A DNA stretch of 64,000 nucleotides from JAEUOS01 sp965279115 (GTDB lineage: Bacteria; Pseudomonadota; Gammaproteobacteria; Burkholderiales; JAEUOS01): the NCBI GenBank assembly GCA_965279115.1, contig OZ257137.1:5084001-5148000 (forward strand), written 5' to 3'. How positions within the stretch are numbered: position 1 is the first letter of the stretch; each line of letters starts with the position of its first letter. A program made the position numbers and the translations under genes. The notes under the pieces are model-generated. The model saw only the letters and a list, made by a program, of their open reading frames with translations. It had not been told where the DNA came from and ran no database searches. Positions 17,116-25,328 of this stretch are shown here, piece by piece.

Positions 17116-18447
17116 TCAACGGACCCGCGACATGGGCAGGATCGCGCGGAATGTACTGCCCTTGCCGACTTCACTCTCTATTTCAAGCCTTCCGCCGTGG
17201 CGGGCCAGCGCGTGCTTGACGATGGCAAGGCCCAGGCCGGTACCGCCGGTCTCGCGCGAGCGCGATTTGTCTACCCGATAAAACCGTTCGGTGATGCGCG
17301 GCAGATGTTCAGGGGCTATTCCCGGGCCGTTGTCCGTCACCGTGAAATGCGCCCCTTCGGGGTGCGGGCCGAACGAGATCATGATCGCGCCGCCTGACGG
17401 CGTGTGCCTGACCGCGTTCGAGGAGAGGTTGGCGAACGCGCTGCGCAGCTCGTCCTGGGAGCCCGTCAGTGTGAGGGGCGCGACATCGACATGAATGTTG
17501 TGCTTGCCGTCGGACAGGGCCCTGGCCTCGATCACGACTGCTTCGACCAGCAGGCTGGCCGGGAACTCGCCTTCCCGTTCGGGGCCGGCATGGGTCTCAA
17601 GGCGCGACAGGGTCAGCAGGTCCTCGATCAACCGTTCCATTCGTTGGGTCTGGTCAAGCATGATCGCTTCGATACGCTGGCGCTGGGCGGCCGGAATGTC
17701 GGGCTGATCAATCATCTGCTCCAGAAATCCGCCCACCACCGTGAGAGGCGTGCGCATCTCGTGTGAAACATTGGCGATGAAGTCGCGCCGTATGATTTCC
17801 ACTCTTGTGAACGGCGTGATGTCGCGGGAAACGACCATGCGACGGCTTTCCTGGAATGGCAGCAGTTGCACCGATAGCGTGGTCTGGGCGACGGGATCGG
17901 AAAGCGTCAGCGGTTCGCTGAAGTCGGCCCGCATCAGGTATTCCGTGAACGAAGGCTGTCGCACCAGATTGAGAATCAGGAAACCGCGATCGCGCTTCAG
18001 GTCCAGCCCAAGATGCTTTTCAGCCGAGGGGTTGCACCATTCAATCAGGCCTCCACGGTCAAGGATGACGATGCCGTCGGGAAGGGCGCTGGTGGCGCCG
18101 ATGAATCGGTTGAGCGTTTCAGTGACCTGGTCGCGCTCCTTGTCGTCGCGCCGACGGGCGCGCCGCAGGTCGGCAAACACGGTCGCCCAAGCGCCGTAGG
18201 CGGCGGGCAGTTCCACCGACGGCGCGGTGCCGTCAGGCCGTTCTATCCAGAGAGCGATTTTGCGCAGGTAGTAGAGATGCAGCGCGATCAGCGTGCCGAG
18301 ACCCAGGAGCGCGACTGCCAGCGCCCACGTGAGGCCGAACGCGAAGTCCGTCAGGGCCGCGAAGAACCCGACCAGACCGAAGCGAAACCAGATCGGCGCC
18401 CAGAACCTGCTCAAGTGATGACGGGGGGAGGAAACTGTAATCCTCAA
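17116..18447 (-). CDS. phoR: Phosphate regulon sensor histidine kinase PhoR
   Basis: A 443-residue inner-membrane kinase with a short N-terminal hydrophobic region (two helices, residues 15-60), a PAS domain around residues 135-215 (PDGIVILDRGGLIEWCN) and the phospho-acceptor H-box VSHEMRTPLTV near 229. The N-box NLSSNAVRHTP and the G-boxes DNGPGIAPEHL and GGTGLGLAIVKHAL follow. Its TTG start overlaps the phoB stop. Last gene of the pst-pho operon; it phosphorylates PhoB when phosphate is scarce. It converges on the SbtB-like gene with only 7 bp between stops. Confidence 0.92.
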   Translation of the reverse strand: MRITVSSPRHHLSRFWAPIWFRFGLVGFFAALTDFAFGLTWALAVALLGLGTLIALHLYYLRKIALWIERPDGTAPSVELPAAYGAWATVFADLRRARRRDDKERDQVTETLNRFIGATSALPDGIVILDRGGLIEWCNPSAEKHLGLDLKRDRGFLILNLVRQPSFTEYLMRADFSEPLTLSDPVAQTTLSVQLLPFQESRRMVVSRDITPFTRVEIIRRDFIANVSHEMRTPLTVVGGFLEQMIDQPDIPAAQRQRIEAIMLDQTQRMERLIEDLLTLSRLETHAGPEREGEFPASLLVEAVVIEARALSDGKHNIHVDVAPLTLTGSQDELRSAFANLSSNAVRHTPSGGAIMISFGPHPEGAHFTVTDNGPGIAPEHLPRITERFYRVDKSRSRETGGTGLGLAIVKHALARHGGRLEIESEVGKGSTFRAILPMSRVR

Positions 18448-19148
18448 TTATCCACGGTTGCGCGGCTCAAGCGATACCCGGCGCCGCGGACGGTCTGTAC
18501 GAGCTCTTCCGCCGATTGCGCCGACAGCGCCTTGCGCAGTCGCAGGATATGGACATCCACCGTTCGTTCCTCGATGAAGGTGTGGTCGCCCCACACCTGA
18601 TCCAGCAGTTGCGCGCGCGAAAAGACCCGCTCGGGATGCGCGGTGAGAAAACGCAACAGCTTGAATTCGGTTGCGCCCATCTCAAGCGACTTGCCGTTGA
18701 CGCGCGCCTCGTGGCGGGCGGGGTCCACCGTCAGGGGGCCGTACACGATGGGCTCGTCGGCGTGCTCCGGAGCGCGCCGGCGCAACAGCGCGTTGACCCT
18801 CGCCACCAGTTCGCGTGGCGAAAAGGGCTTGGTCATGTAGTCGTCGGCGCCGGCATCCAGTCCGCTGATCTTGTCCGATTCTTCCGCCCGTGCGGTGAGC
18901 ATGATGATGGGCATGCCCTTGGTGCGGGCATCGGTGCGCAATGCGCGGGCGAGCTGCACGCCGGATTCGCCGGGGAGCATCCAGTCGAGGATCATCAGGT
19001 CGGGAAGGGCGTTGCGCACGATATCGAGCGCGGTGGTCGCGTCCATCGCCCGCTTGATGTTGTAACCCTTGGGCGCGAGCGTGAATTCGAGCAGGTCGAG
19101 AATCGCGGGCTCGTCCTCGACCAGCAGGATGGTGGTGTCTATCGCCAT
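18444..19148 (-). CDS. phoB: Phosphate regulon response regulator PhoB
   Basis: A 234-residue OmpR/PhoB-type regulator. The receiver domain has an acidic pocket (LVEDEP), phospho-acceptor Asp in MILDWMLPGESG near residue 54, and the conserved Lys in ADDYMTKPFSPREL. The C-terminal winged helix ends RTVDVHILRLRKAL and VRGAGYRL. It binds Pho boxes; candidates lie at 23786-23814 and 24441-24469. The ATG at 19146-19148 is chosen over an in-frame extension of 9 codons because MAIDTTILLVEDEP is the normal family start. Confidence 0.94.
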   Translation of the reverse strand: MAIDTTILLVEDEPAILDLLEFTLAPKGYNIKRAMDATTALDIVRNALPDLMILDWMLPGESGVQLARALRTDARTKGMPIIMLTARAEESDKISGLDAGADDYMTKPFSPRELVARVNALLRRRAPEHADEPIVYGPLTVDPARHEARVNGKSLEMGATEFKLLRFLTAHPERVFSRAQLLDQVWGDHTFIEERTVDVHILRLRKALSAQSAEELVQTVRGAGYRLSRATVDN

Positions 19149-19167
19149 GGGAACCGTTCTCCGGCTT

Positions 19168-19869
19168 TCAGCCAAGCGCCGTTTCTGGGCCCGAGCGGCT
19201 GGTGTGGCGCACGTCGGTGCCTTCTGCGACGAAGATCACGTATTCGGCGATGTTCTTGGCATGGTCGCCGATCCTCTCGATGGCCTTGGCGATCCAGATC
19301 ACGTCCAGGGCGGTGGATATCGTGCGCGGATCCTCCATCATGAATGTGATGAGCTCGCGCAGCAGGCTGCGGAACTCGTTGTCGATCTGCCGGTCCTGCC
19401 GAACGATCCTCTCTGCGGCAACACTGTCGATGCGCGCGAAAGCGTCGAGCGCGTCCTTGAGCATGCCCAGCGCAATATTCGAGGCGACCGTGATGTCGGA
19501 AAAGCCGTTCAAGGGAGCGATGCCGCGCTCATGCATCTGCTGGGCGATGCGTGCGATCTTGGCGGCCTCGTCGCCGATGCGTTCCAGATCGGTCACTACC
19601 TTGACCACCGCCATTACCAGCCGCAGGTCGCCCGCGGTGGGCTGCCTGCGTGCGACCACGTGGGTGCAGCGCTCGTCCATGTCGACTTCAAGCGCGTTGA
19701 CGCGTTCCTCGTTGGTGCGCACCTCAAGCATCAGGTCGGTTTTACCCTCCGCGTAGGCGCGCACCGCCTGGCGAAACTGCTGCTCGACCAGTCCGCCCAT
19801 CTGCAGCATGCGGGTGCGGATCTCCTCGAGTTCCGTGTCGTACTGGGTGGAGATGTGGTCCTTGTTCAT
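19168..19869 (-). CDS. phoU: Phosphate signalling complex protein PhoU
   Basis: A 233-residue all-helical protein made of two PhoU repeats (about residues 15-105 and 118-210). Metal-binding signatures are visible: LERIGDEAAKIARIA in the first repeat and AIERIGDHAKNIAEYVIFV in the second. PhoU links Pst transport to PhoR, keeping PhoB inactive when phosphate is plentiful. It lies 20 bp after pstB and 19 bp before phoB, the standard order in many proteobacteria. Confidence 0.94.
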   Translation of the reverse strand: MNKDHISTQYDTELEEIRTRMLQMGGLVEQQFRQAVRAYAEGKTDLMLEVRTNEERVNALEVDMDERCTHVVARRQPTAGDLRLVMAVVKVVTDLERIGDEAAKIARIAQQMHERGIAPLNGFSDITVASNIALGMLKDALDAFARIDSVAAERIVRQDRQIDNEFRSLLRELITFMMEDPRTISTALDVIWIAKAIERIGDHAKNIAEYVIFVAEGTDVRHTSRSGPETALG

Positions 19870-19889
19870 CGCAGTATCTTCCTGGCGCT

Positions 19890-20672
19890 TTAGCCGAACC
19901 GGCCGGTGATGTAGTCTTCGGTCTGCTTCATCTTCGGCTTGATGAAGATCTCGTCGGTGTCGCCGAATTCGATCAGGTCGCCCAGGTACATGTACGCGGT
20001 GTAGTCGGAGGCGCGCGCCGCCTGCTGCATGTTGTGCGTGACGATCACCACCGTATAGTCCTTCTTGAGCTCACCGATCAGTTCCTCGATGAATCCGGTC
20101 GAGATCGGGTCCAGCGCGGAGCAGGGCTCGTCCATCAGCAACACCTGCGGCTTGATGGCGATGGCGCGGGCGATGCAAAGGCGCTGCTGCTGCCCGCCCG
20201 AGAGCCCGTTGCCGGACTGGTTGAGCTTGTCCTTGACTTCCTTCCACAGCGCGGCCTTGCTCAGCGCCCATTCGACCCGCTCCTCCATGGCCGAGCGCGG
20301 CAGGTCCTCGAACAACTTCACGCCGAACGCGATGTTGTCGTAGATCGACATCGGAAACGGCGTCGGCTTCTGGAACACCATGCCCACCTGGGCGCGGATC
20401 AGGCCCACGTCACGCTTGGAGGTGAGCAGGTTCTCGCCGTCCATTACGATCTCGCCTTCGGCACGCTGTTCGGGATAGAGCTCGAACATGCGATTGAAGG
20501 TGCGCAGCAGGGTCGATTTTCCGCAGCCCGACGGGCCGATGAAGGCCGTGACGCGCTTCTCTGGAATGGTGAGCGACACATCCTTCAAGGCCCGGAAGCC
20601 GCCATAGAAGAAATTGAGCTTGTTGACGGTGATCTTGGCCGGCGGTACGGTTTTGTCGTTGGCGGTGTTCAT
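19890..20672 (-). CDS. pstB: Phosphate ABC transporter ATP-binding protein PstB
   Basis: A 260-residue ABC ATPase. Walker A is GPSGCGKST near residue 48, the signature motif LSGGQQQRLCIARA near 156, and Walker B VLLMDEPCSALDP near 176, with switch His in IVTHNMQQA. The C-terminal stretch GDLIEFGDTDEIFIKP is typical of PstB. It energises phosphate uptake with PstC and PstA, whose genes lie immediately upstream in the same operon, 4 bp away. Confidence 0.96.
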   Translation of the reverse strand: MNTANDKTVPPAKITVNKLNFFYGGFRALKDVSLTIPEKRVTAFIGPSGCGKSTLLRTFNRMFELYPEQRAEGEIVMDGENLLTSKRDVGLIRAQVGMVFQKPTPFPMSIYDNIAFGVKLFEDLPRSAMEERVEWALSKAALWKEVKDKLNQSGNGLSGGQQQRLCIARAIAIKPQVLLMDEPCSALDPISTGFIEELIGELKKDYTVVIVTHNMQQAARASDYTAYMYLGDLIEFGDTDEIFIKPKMKQTEDYITGRFG

Positions 20673-20676
20673 GGCG

Positions 20677-21558
20677 TCACTGTTTCTTGGAAAGGATCAG
20701 TCGGGCGATGATGTTCAGGGCGAGCACGGCGGCGGTAATCAGGGCGGCGCCCCCCCACGCAAGGCGCTGCCAGTCTTCATACGGGCTCATCGCGAACTGG
20801 AAGATCACCACCGGCAGGTTGGCCATTGGCGCGTTCATGTTCGACGACCAGAACTGGTTGTTGAGCGCGGTGAAGAGCAGCGGGGCGGTTTCGCCGGAAA
20901 TGCGCGCCACCGCCAGGAGTATGCCGGTCAGGATTCCCGCGCGCGCGGCGCGATAGCACACCATGGTGACCATCTTCCACATCGGGCAACCCAGCGCCAC
21001 CGCCGCTTCGCGCAGTGAATTGGGCACCAGCTTCAACATGTCATCGGTGGTGCGCACCACCACCGGAATGACGATCAGCGAGAGCGCGAGCGAACCGGCC
21101 CAGCCGGAAAAATGCTTCACCTGCGCCACGTACACCGAGTAGACGAAAAGGCCGATGATGATCGAGGGCGCCGATAGCAGCATGTCGTTGAGAAAGCGCG
21201 TGGCGTTGGCCAGCCACGAGGCGCGGCCGTATTCCGCCAGGTAGGTTCCGGCCAGCACGCCGATCGGCGTGCCGATAATGGTGCCGGCGGTGACCATCAC
21301 CAGGCTGCCGGCGATCGCATTGGCCAACCCGCCTCCCTTGGCGCCAGGCGGCGGCGTCATTTCGTAGAGGATGCTCGGACGCAGCGCGGCGGCGCCTTCC
21401 CACAGCAGGGTAAAGAGGATCCAGGCCAGCCAGACGAGGCCATAGATCAGCATCGAAAGCGACACCACCATCAAGATGGCGTTGCGCCGCTTCCTGCTTC
21501 GATAGATCGGATTCGACTCCGAAATCGGGTTGCCGGAGGACACTTGTGCGGAGCTCAT
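20677..21558 (-). CDS. pstA: Phosphate ABC transporter permease PstA
   Basis: A 293-residue inner-membrane permease with about six helices. The ABC-permease EAA-type loop is EAAVALGCPMWKMV in the C-terminal half, and GGGLANAIAGSLVMVTAGTI marks the conserved start of the BPD domain. The start overlaps the pstC stop by 4 bp. Confidence 0.95.
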   Translation of the reverse strand: MSSAQVSSGNPISESNPIYRSRKRRNAILMVVSLSMLIYGLVWLAWILFTLLWEGAAALRPSILYEMTPPPGAKGGGLANAIAGSLVMVTAGTIIGTPIGVLAGTYLAEYGRASWLANATRFLNDMLLSAPSIIIGLFVYSVYVAQVKHFSGWAGSLALSLIVIPVVVRTTDDMLKLVPNSLREAAVALGCPMWKMVTMVCYRAARAGILTGILLAVARISGETAPLLFTALNNQFWSSNMNAPMANLPVVIFQFAMSPYEDWQRLAWGGAALITAAVLALNIIARLILSKKQ

Positions 21559-22559
21559 GAGCGGGTCCCTTCCTGACGGGCCAGACGGGAGAGCATCAGT
21601 TTGGACAGGCCCAGCACGATGGTGGTGATGAGGAACAGGATCAGGCCCAGTTCGATGAGCGCGGCGGGATACAGGTCGCCGACTGCCTCGGTGAATTCAT
21701 TGGCGAGCGCCGAGGCAATGCTGTTGCCGGGCGCAAACAGGGAGGGCGCGAGACGGTGCGCGTTGCCGATCACGAAGGTGACCGCCATGGTCTCCCCGAG
21801 GGCGCGCCCCAGACCCAGCATGACGCCGCCAACCACGCCTGCCTTGGTGTACGGCAGGACCACCTTCCACATCACCTCCCATGTGGTCGAACCCAGCCCG
21901 TAGGCGGATTCCTTCAGCAGGGGGGGGACGATCTCGAAAACATCGCGCATCACCGCGGTGATGAACGGAATCACCATGATGGAAAGGATCAGCCCGGCGG
22001 TGAACATGCCGATGCCGATCGGCGGCCCCTTGAAGATCAGCCCCAGCCCCGGGATTCCGCCCAGCACGGCGATCAGGGTGGGCTGCACATATTCCATGAA
22101 CAGGGGGGCGAACACGAACAGGCCCCACATGCCGTAGATGATGGACGGGATGGCGGCCAGCAATTCGATGGCCGTGCCGAGTGGACGCTTGAGCCAATTG
22201 GGCGAAAGCTCGGTCAGGAACAGCGCGATGCCGAAGCTCACCGGCACACCGATGAGCATGGCGATCGCGGCGGTGACCAGGGTGCCATAGATCGGCACCA
22301 GGGCGCCGAACTCCTCTTTCACCGGGTCCCATTCGGCGGTGACGATGAACGCGGCCCCGAACTTGGTGATCGACGGCCAACTGCTGATCACCAGCGAGAC
22401 CAGGATCGCCGCGAGCAGGCTGAACACCAGAATGGCGGCCAGTCGCGTGACGTTGTGGAAAATGATATCCGCGAGAGGATTGGAATCGACTCTTCGCGGT
22501 GCTTCCGGAGAGGGGTGGGCCATTGGCGCTTGGTCTGAATTGGACAACACGGAACTCAT
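21555..22559 (-). CDS. pstC: Phosphate ABC transporter permease PstC
   Basis: A 334-residue permease with about six helices. The PstC/PstA transport domain opens GTLVTAAIAMLIGVPVSFGI, and the EAA-type loop ESAYGLGSTTWEVMWKVV is followed by the conserved ARALGETMAVTFVIGN region (GRALGETMAV here). An in-frame ATG eight codons earlier (22583) is equally possible; neither has a clear ribosome-binding site. An 8-C run in the coding strand (within IVPPLLKES) is a minor slippage risk. A 13-bp stem-loop separates it from pstS. Confidence 0.93.
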   Translation of the reverse strand: MSSVLSNSDQAPMAHPSPEAPRRVDSNPLADIIFHNVTRLAAILVFSLLAAILVSLVISSWPSITKFGAAFIVTAEWDPVKEEFGALVPIYGTLVTAAIAMLIGVPVSFGIALFLTELSPNWLKRPLGTAIELLAAIPSIIYGMWGLFVFAPLFMEYVQPTLIAVLGGIPGLGLIFKGPPIGIGMFTAGLILSIMVIPFITAVMRDVFEIVPPLLKESAYGLGSTTWEVMWKVVLPYTKAGVVGGVMLGLGRALGETMAVTFVIGNAHRLAPSLFAPGNSIASALANEFTEAVGDLYPAALIELGLILFLITTIVLGLSKLMLSRLARQEGTRS

Positions 22560-22627
22560 GATTGGCGATCCGGAAGTGTGCATGCTAGCGCCAGTTGCCG
22601 CGCGGGAGGCCCTGACGCAGTAAAACC

Positions 22628-22661
22628 GCCTGCCCCGACCGGGAGTCTGGTCGGGGCAGGC
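22628..22661 (-). terminator. Stem-loop between pstS and pstC (attenuator or mRNA stabiliser)
   Basis: Perfect 13-bp arms 22628-22640 and 22649-22661 (GCCTGCCCCGACC and complement) with an 8-nt loop. In the leftward direction it is followed by GGTTTT, a short T-run. Such elements commonly terminate part of the transcripts or protect the upstream message so that PstS is made in excess over the permease. Confidence 0.6.
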
Positions 22662-22697
22662 GAGGGCTTTCTGGGTCGTTTTATGCTTGTCGGGTTA

Positions 22698-23732
22698 TTA
22701 CCAGATCGGCTTGCCGGAGGCGTCCTTGATCTTGGCTTTCCATTCGGCCTGGATCTGCTTGATCACGGCTTCCGGCATCGGCACATAGTCGAGTTCGTCG
22801 GCCATCTTCGCGCCGTTCTTGAAGGCCCAGTCGAAGAACTTGAGGGCTTCGCGACCGGCGTCCGGCTTGTCCTGCTTGGCGTGCATCAGGATGAACGAGG
22901 CGCCCGTGATCGGCCAGGCATCCTTGCCGGCCTGCTCGGTGAGGATCACGCCCATGCCGGGGGTCTTCGCCCAGTCCGCGTTCACCGCCGCCGCCTTGAA
23001 GTTGTCGTCACCGGGCGGCACGAAATTGCCGTCCCGGTTCTTCAGGAAGCCGTAGTCGAGCTTGTTCTGCTTGGCATAGGCGTACTCCACATAACCGATC
23101 GAGCCATTGATCTTCTGCACGTAGTTGGCGACGCCTTCGTTGCCTTTGCCGCCCACGCCGGTGGGCCACTTGACCGCGGTGCCCTCACCGATGGCGGACT
23201 TGAAGTCCGGGCTCACCTTGGAGAGATAGTTGGTGAACAGGAAAGTGGTGCCGGAACCATCCGAGCGGTACACCACCGAAATATCGTCGGAGCCGATCTT
23301 GACGCCCGGATTCAATGCCACGATCGCCGGGTCGTTCCATTTCTTGATCTTGCCCAAGTAAATCTGGGCAACGATTTCGCCGGTCAGCTTGACTTCGCGC
23401 TGGCCCACGCCCTTCAGGTTGAACACGGGGACAACGCCACCCATGACCGCAGGAAACTGCACCAGGCCGTTCTTCTCCAGGTCTTCGCCCCGCATCGGGG
23501 CGTCGGATGCGCCGAAGTCGACCGTCTTGGCGGTGATCTGCTTGATGCCGCCGCCGGAGCCGATGGACTGATAATTCAGGCCGTTTCCGGTGGCCTTCTT
23601 GTAGGCGTCAGCCCACTTGGCATAGATCGGGTAAGGAAAGGTGGCGCCGGCGCCTGTAATGTCGGCGGCAATGGCGGAACCTGCGACGATACCGGCGGCT
23701 AGCACCCCGGTCAGTTTGAACAGCTTGAGCAT
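22698..23732 (-). CDS. pstS: Phosphate ABC transporter substrate-binding protein PstS
   Basis: A 344-residue periplasmic protein with a signal peptide ending near SAIA. Phosphate-binding motifs are GAGATFPYPIYAKWADAY at the mature N-terminus, SIGSGGGIKQI near residue 60, FGASDAPM near 75 and RSDGSGTTFLFTNYL near 155. Length fits PstS. It is the first gene of the leftward pst-pho operon; a three-repeat Pho box lies 54-82 bp upstream. Confidence 0.96.
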   Translation of the reverse strand: MLKLFKLTGVLAAGIVAGSAIAADITGAGATFPYPIYAKWADAYKKATGNGLNYQSIGSGGGIKQITAKTVDFGASDAPMRGEDLEKNGLVQFPAVMGGVVPVFNLKGVGQREVKLTGEIVAQIYLGKIKKWNDPAIVALNPGVKIGSDDISVVYRSDGSGTTFLFTNYLSKVSPDFKSAIGEGTAVKWPTGVGGKGNEGVANYVQKINGSIGYVEYAYAKQNKLDYGFLKNRDGNFVPPGDDNFKAAAVNADWAKTPGMGVILTEQAGKDAWPITGASFILMHAKQDKPDAGREALKFFDWAFKNGAKMADELDYVPMPEAVIKQIQAEWKAKIKDASGKPIW

Positions 23733-23785
23733 TCAGCTTCCTTTCATTGGGTCAGAATATGGTTCCCCTGATTCGGACGCGACTT

Positions 23786-23814
23786 TATGACGGAAATATT
23801 TCATCGGTGTGACA
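23786..23814 (-). promoter_or_regulatory. Pho box of pstS (three 11-bp-spaced repeats)
   Basis: Read leftward, TGTCACA, TGAAATA and CGTCATA are each separated by 4 bp, giving the 11-bp periodicity of PhoB sites (consensus CTGTCAT repeats). It is placed just upstream of pstS as expected for PhoB activation. The box also lies between pstS and the divergent sixA gene. Confidence 0.75.
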
Positions 23815-23867
23815 AGGCGTCGGCCATTCATTCCGGTTTCAGGCCCTTGAAACGCGGTAATGCCAGC

Positions 23868-23888
23868 GTCATTTGCGGAGTCTAGTGT
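23868..23888 (+). promoter_or_regulatory. Putative sixA promoter with a PhoB-like half-site
   Basis: GTCAT (23868-23872), 10 bp, then a -10-like TAGTGT (23883-23888). The same GTCAY-N10-TAG arrangement occurs before the epsD-like gene (44300) and gspG (46146). No clear second repeat at 11 bp; functional status uncertain. Confidence 0.35.
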
Positions 23889-23955
23889 TCGCCGCGCCTG
23901 ACTTTGGGTAGAAGAATCGCCCATGCAGACCAACAACAACCGGGACAACGCACAA

Positions 23956-24426
23956 ATGAACCTCATCCTCTGGCGCCACGCGGAAGCCGAAGAAGGCGAC
24001 ATCAGCCTCGACCTGAAGCGCAACCTGACCCGCCGCGGGCACAAGCAGGCCGCCGCGATGGCCGAGTGGCTGCGCGTGCGCGCGCCGGAAGGCGCGGTTC
24101 TTCTCGCCAGCCGTGCGTTGCGCTCGCAACAGACCGCCGCGGCACTGACTAGCCGCTTCAAGGTCGTCGACGAACTCAATCCGGACCGGGGCGTCGAGGA
24201 CTTGCTGGCGGCGGCCGAATGGCCCGAAGGCGGCGGTCAGTCAGGCTGCGTGATCGTCGTCGGGCACCAGCCCACGCTCGGGCGCACCGCGGCACTGCTG
24301 CTGGGCGGCGCGGAAGCCGACTGGACCATCAAGAAAGGGGCGATCTGGTGGTTCACCAACCGCGTGCGGGCGGGCGAGACCCAGACGGTCCTGCGCACCG
24401 TGCTCGCCGCCGAGCAGGTGATGTGA
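23956..24426 (+). CDS. sixA: Phosphohistidine phosphatase SixA
   Basis: A 156-residue histidine-phosphatase (phosphoglycerate-mutase-like) protein. It starts MNLILWRHAEAE, containing the catalytic RH motif at residues 7-8; the second catalytic histidine is in IVVGHQPTLGR. Arg and Ser in LASRALRSQQTA complete the phosphate pocket. SixA dephosphorylates phospho-His on phosphorelay or PTS proteins. An earlier ATG at 23923 would add 11 residues, but the family N-terminus favours 23956. It lies divergent from pstS. Confidence 0.88.
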   Translation: MNLILWRHAEAEEGDISLDLKRNLTRRGHKQAAAMAEWLRVRAPEGAVLLASRALRSQQTAAALTSRFKVVDELNPDRGVEDLLAAAEWPEGGGQSGCVIVVGHQPTLGRTAALLLGGAEADWTIKKGAIWWFTNRVRAGETQTVLRTVLAAEQVM

Positions 24427-24440
24427 GCTTGTAACCGATT

Positions 24441-24481
24441 CTTCATCAATCCTTCATCCGGCCGTCATTGGCATGTTCTAC
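24441..24481 (+). promoter_or_regulatory. Pho box promoter of the OlsB-type acyltransferase
   Basis: CTTCATC (24441-24447), CTTCATC (24452-24458) and CGTCATT (24463-24469) are exactly 11 bp apart, matching the PhoB repeat layout. A weak -10 (TTCTAC, 24476-24481) follows at suitable distance. The next start codon is about 45 bp downstream. Confidence 0.72.
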
Positions 24482-24524
24482 CTTTCGGGCCGGCATGTGC
24501 CATGTCGAATCCAAAGGGATGATG

Positions 24525-25319
24525 ATGAAGATTCTGGACTGGTTGACGCATCAGGATGGCTTGTCCTTCGTGCCGCACGCGCGACGGGAAGCCGAGGTTG
24601 CGCGATCCGAAGCCGGATACACACTGTCTTTCGCGACCAGCCCGGGCGAGATCGCCGAGGCACAGCGCCTGCGCTTCAAGGTGTTCGCCGAGGAAATGGG
24701 CGCAAGCCTGCCGGACCCCGAATCCGGCCTCGACCGCGATGTTTACGACGCCTTCTGCGAGCACCTGCTGGTGCGGGAGGAAAAGGAAGGCAAGGTCGTC
24801 GGCGCCTACCGCCTGCTGCCACCCGAGGCTGCGCGGCGCGTCGGGCGTTTTTATTCCGAATCCGAGTTCGACATCGCCCGCCTGGATATCCTGCGCAGCT
24901 CGACCGTCGAGGCGGGCCGCTCCTGTGTTCACTGGGAGCACCGCAACGGCACGGTGATCATGCTGCTGTGGTCAGGCATCACGCGCTTCATGAAGCGCTA
25001 TGGCTACGAGCACCTGATCGGCTGCGCCAGCGTTTCGCTGCGCGACGGCGGCCATGCCGCCGCCAATCTCTACAAGAGCCTCGACGAGAAGCAGTTCACC
25101 GCGCCCGAATACCGGGTGTTTCCGAAACTGCCGCTGCCGGTGGAGAAACTTGCCAACGGCGGCGAAGTCGTGGCCCCGCCCCTCGTCAAGGGCTATTTGC
25201 GGATTGGCGCCAAGGTGGGCGGCGCGCCGGCATGGGATCCGGATTTCAATACCGCCGATCTCTTCATGCTGCTCAGCATGAAGCAGATGAACCCGCGCTA
25301 CGCGCGGCATTTCAGTTAA
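24525..25319 (+). CDS. olsB: OlsB-type N-acyltransferase (ornithine lipid synthesis)
   Basis: A 264-residue GNAT-fold acyltransferase. Family-typical blocks are EAQRLRFKVFAEEMGA near residue 45, YDAFCEHLLVRE near 75, VGAYRLLPPEAA, FYSESEFDIARL, VEAGRSCVHWEHRNG near 130 and HLIGCASVSL. These match L-ornithine N-alpha-acyltransferase, which transfers a 3-hydroxyacyl chain from ACP to form lyso-ornithine lipid. A PEP-CTERM-associated acyltransferase is an alternative within the same superfamily. Three consecutive ATGs occur; the last is chosen because AAAGGG lies 6 nt upstream. The Pho box supports a role in replacing phospholipids during phosphate starvation. No olsA is visible here. Confidence 0.78.
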   Translation: MKILDWLTHQDGLSFVPHARREAEVARSEAGYTLSFATSPGEIAEAQRLRFKVFAEEMGASLPDPESGLDRDVYDAFCEHLLVREEKEGKVVGAYRLLPPEAARRVGRFYSESEFDIARLDILRSSTVEAGRSCVHWEHRNGTVIMLLWSGITRFMKRYGYEHLIGCASVSLRDGGHAAANLYKSLDEKQFTAPEYRVFPKLPLPVEKLANGGEVVAPPLVKGYLRIGAKVGGAPAWDPDFNTADLFMLLSMKQMNPRYARHFS

Positions 25320-25328
25320 GGCGCTGTA

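Noticed and set aside
15435..17174. 579-codon antisense frame on the minus strand
   Set aside because: It runs opposite SbtA/SbtB and the end of CzcA, is full of His/Gln/Arg low-complexity sequence and shows no motif. High GC leaves long open antisense frames.
20749..20757. C-run in pstA as a phase-variation tract
   Set aside because: Short, and in an essential-type housekeeping transporter; the similar 8-C run in pstC is equally unremarkable.
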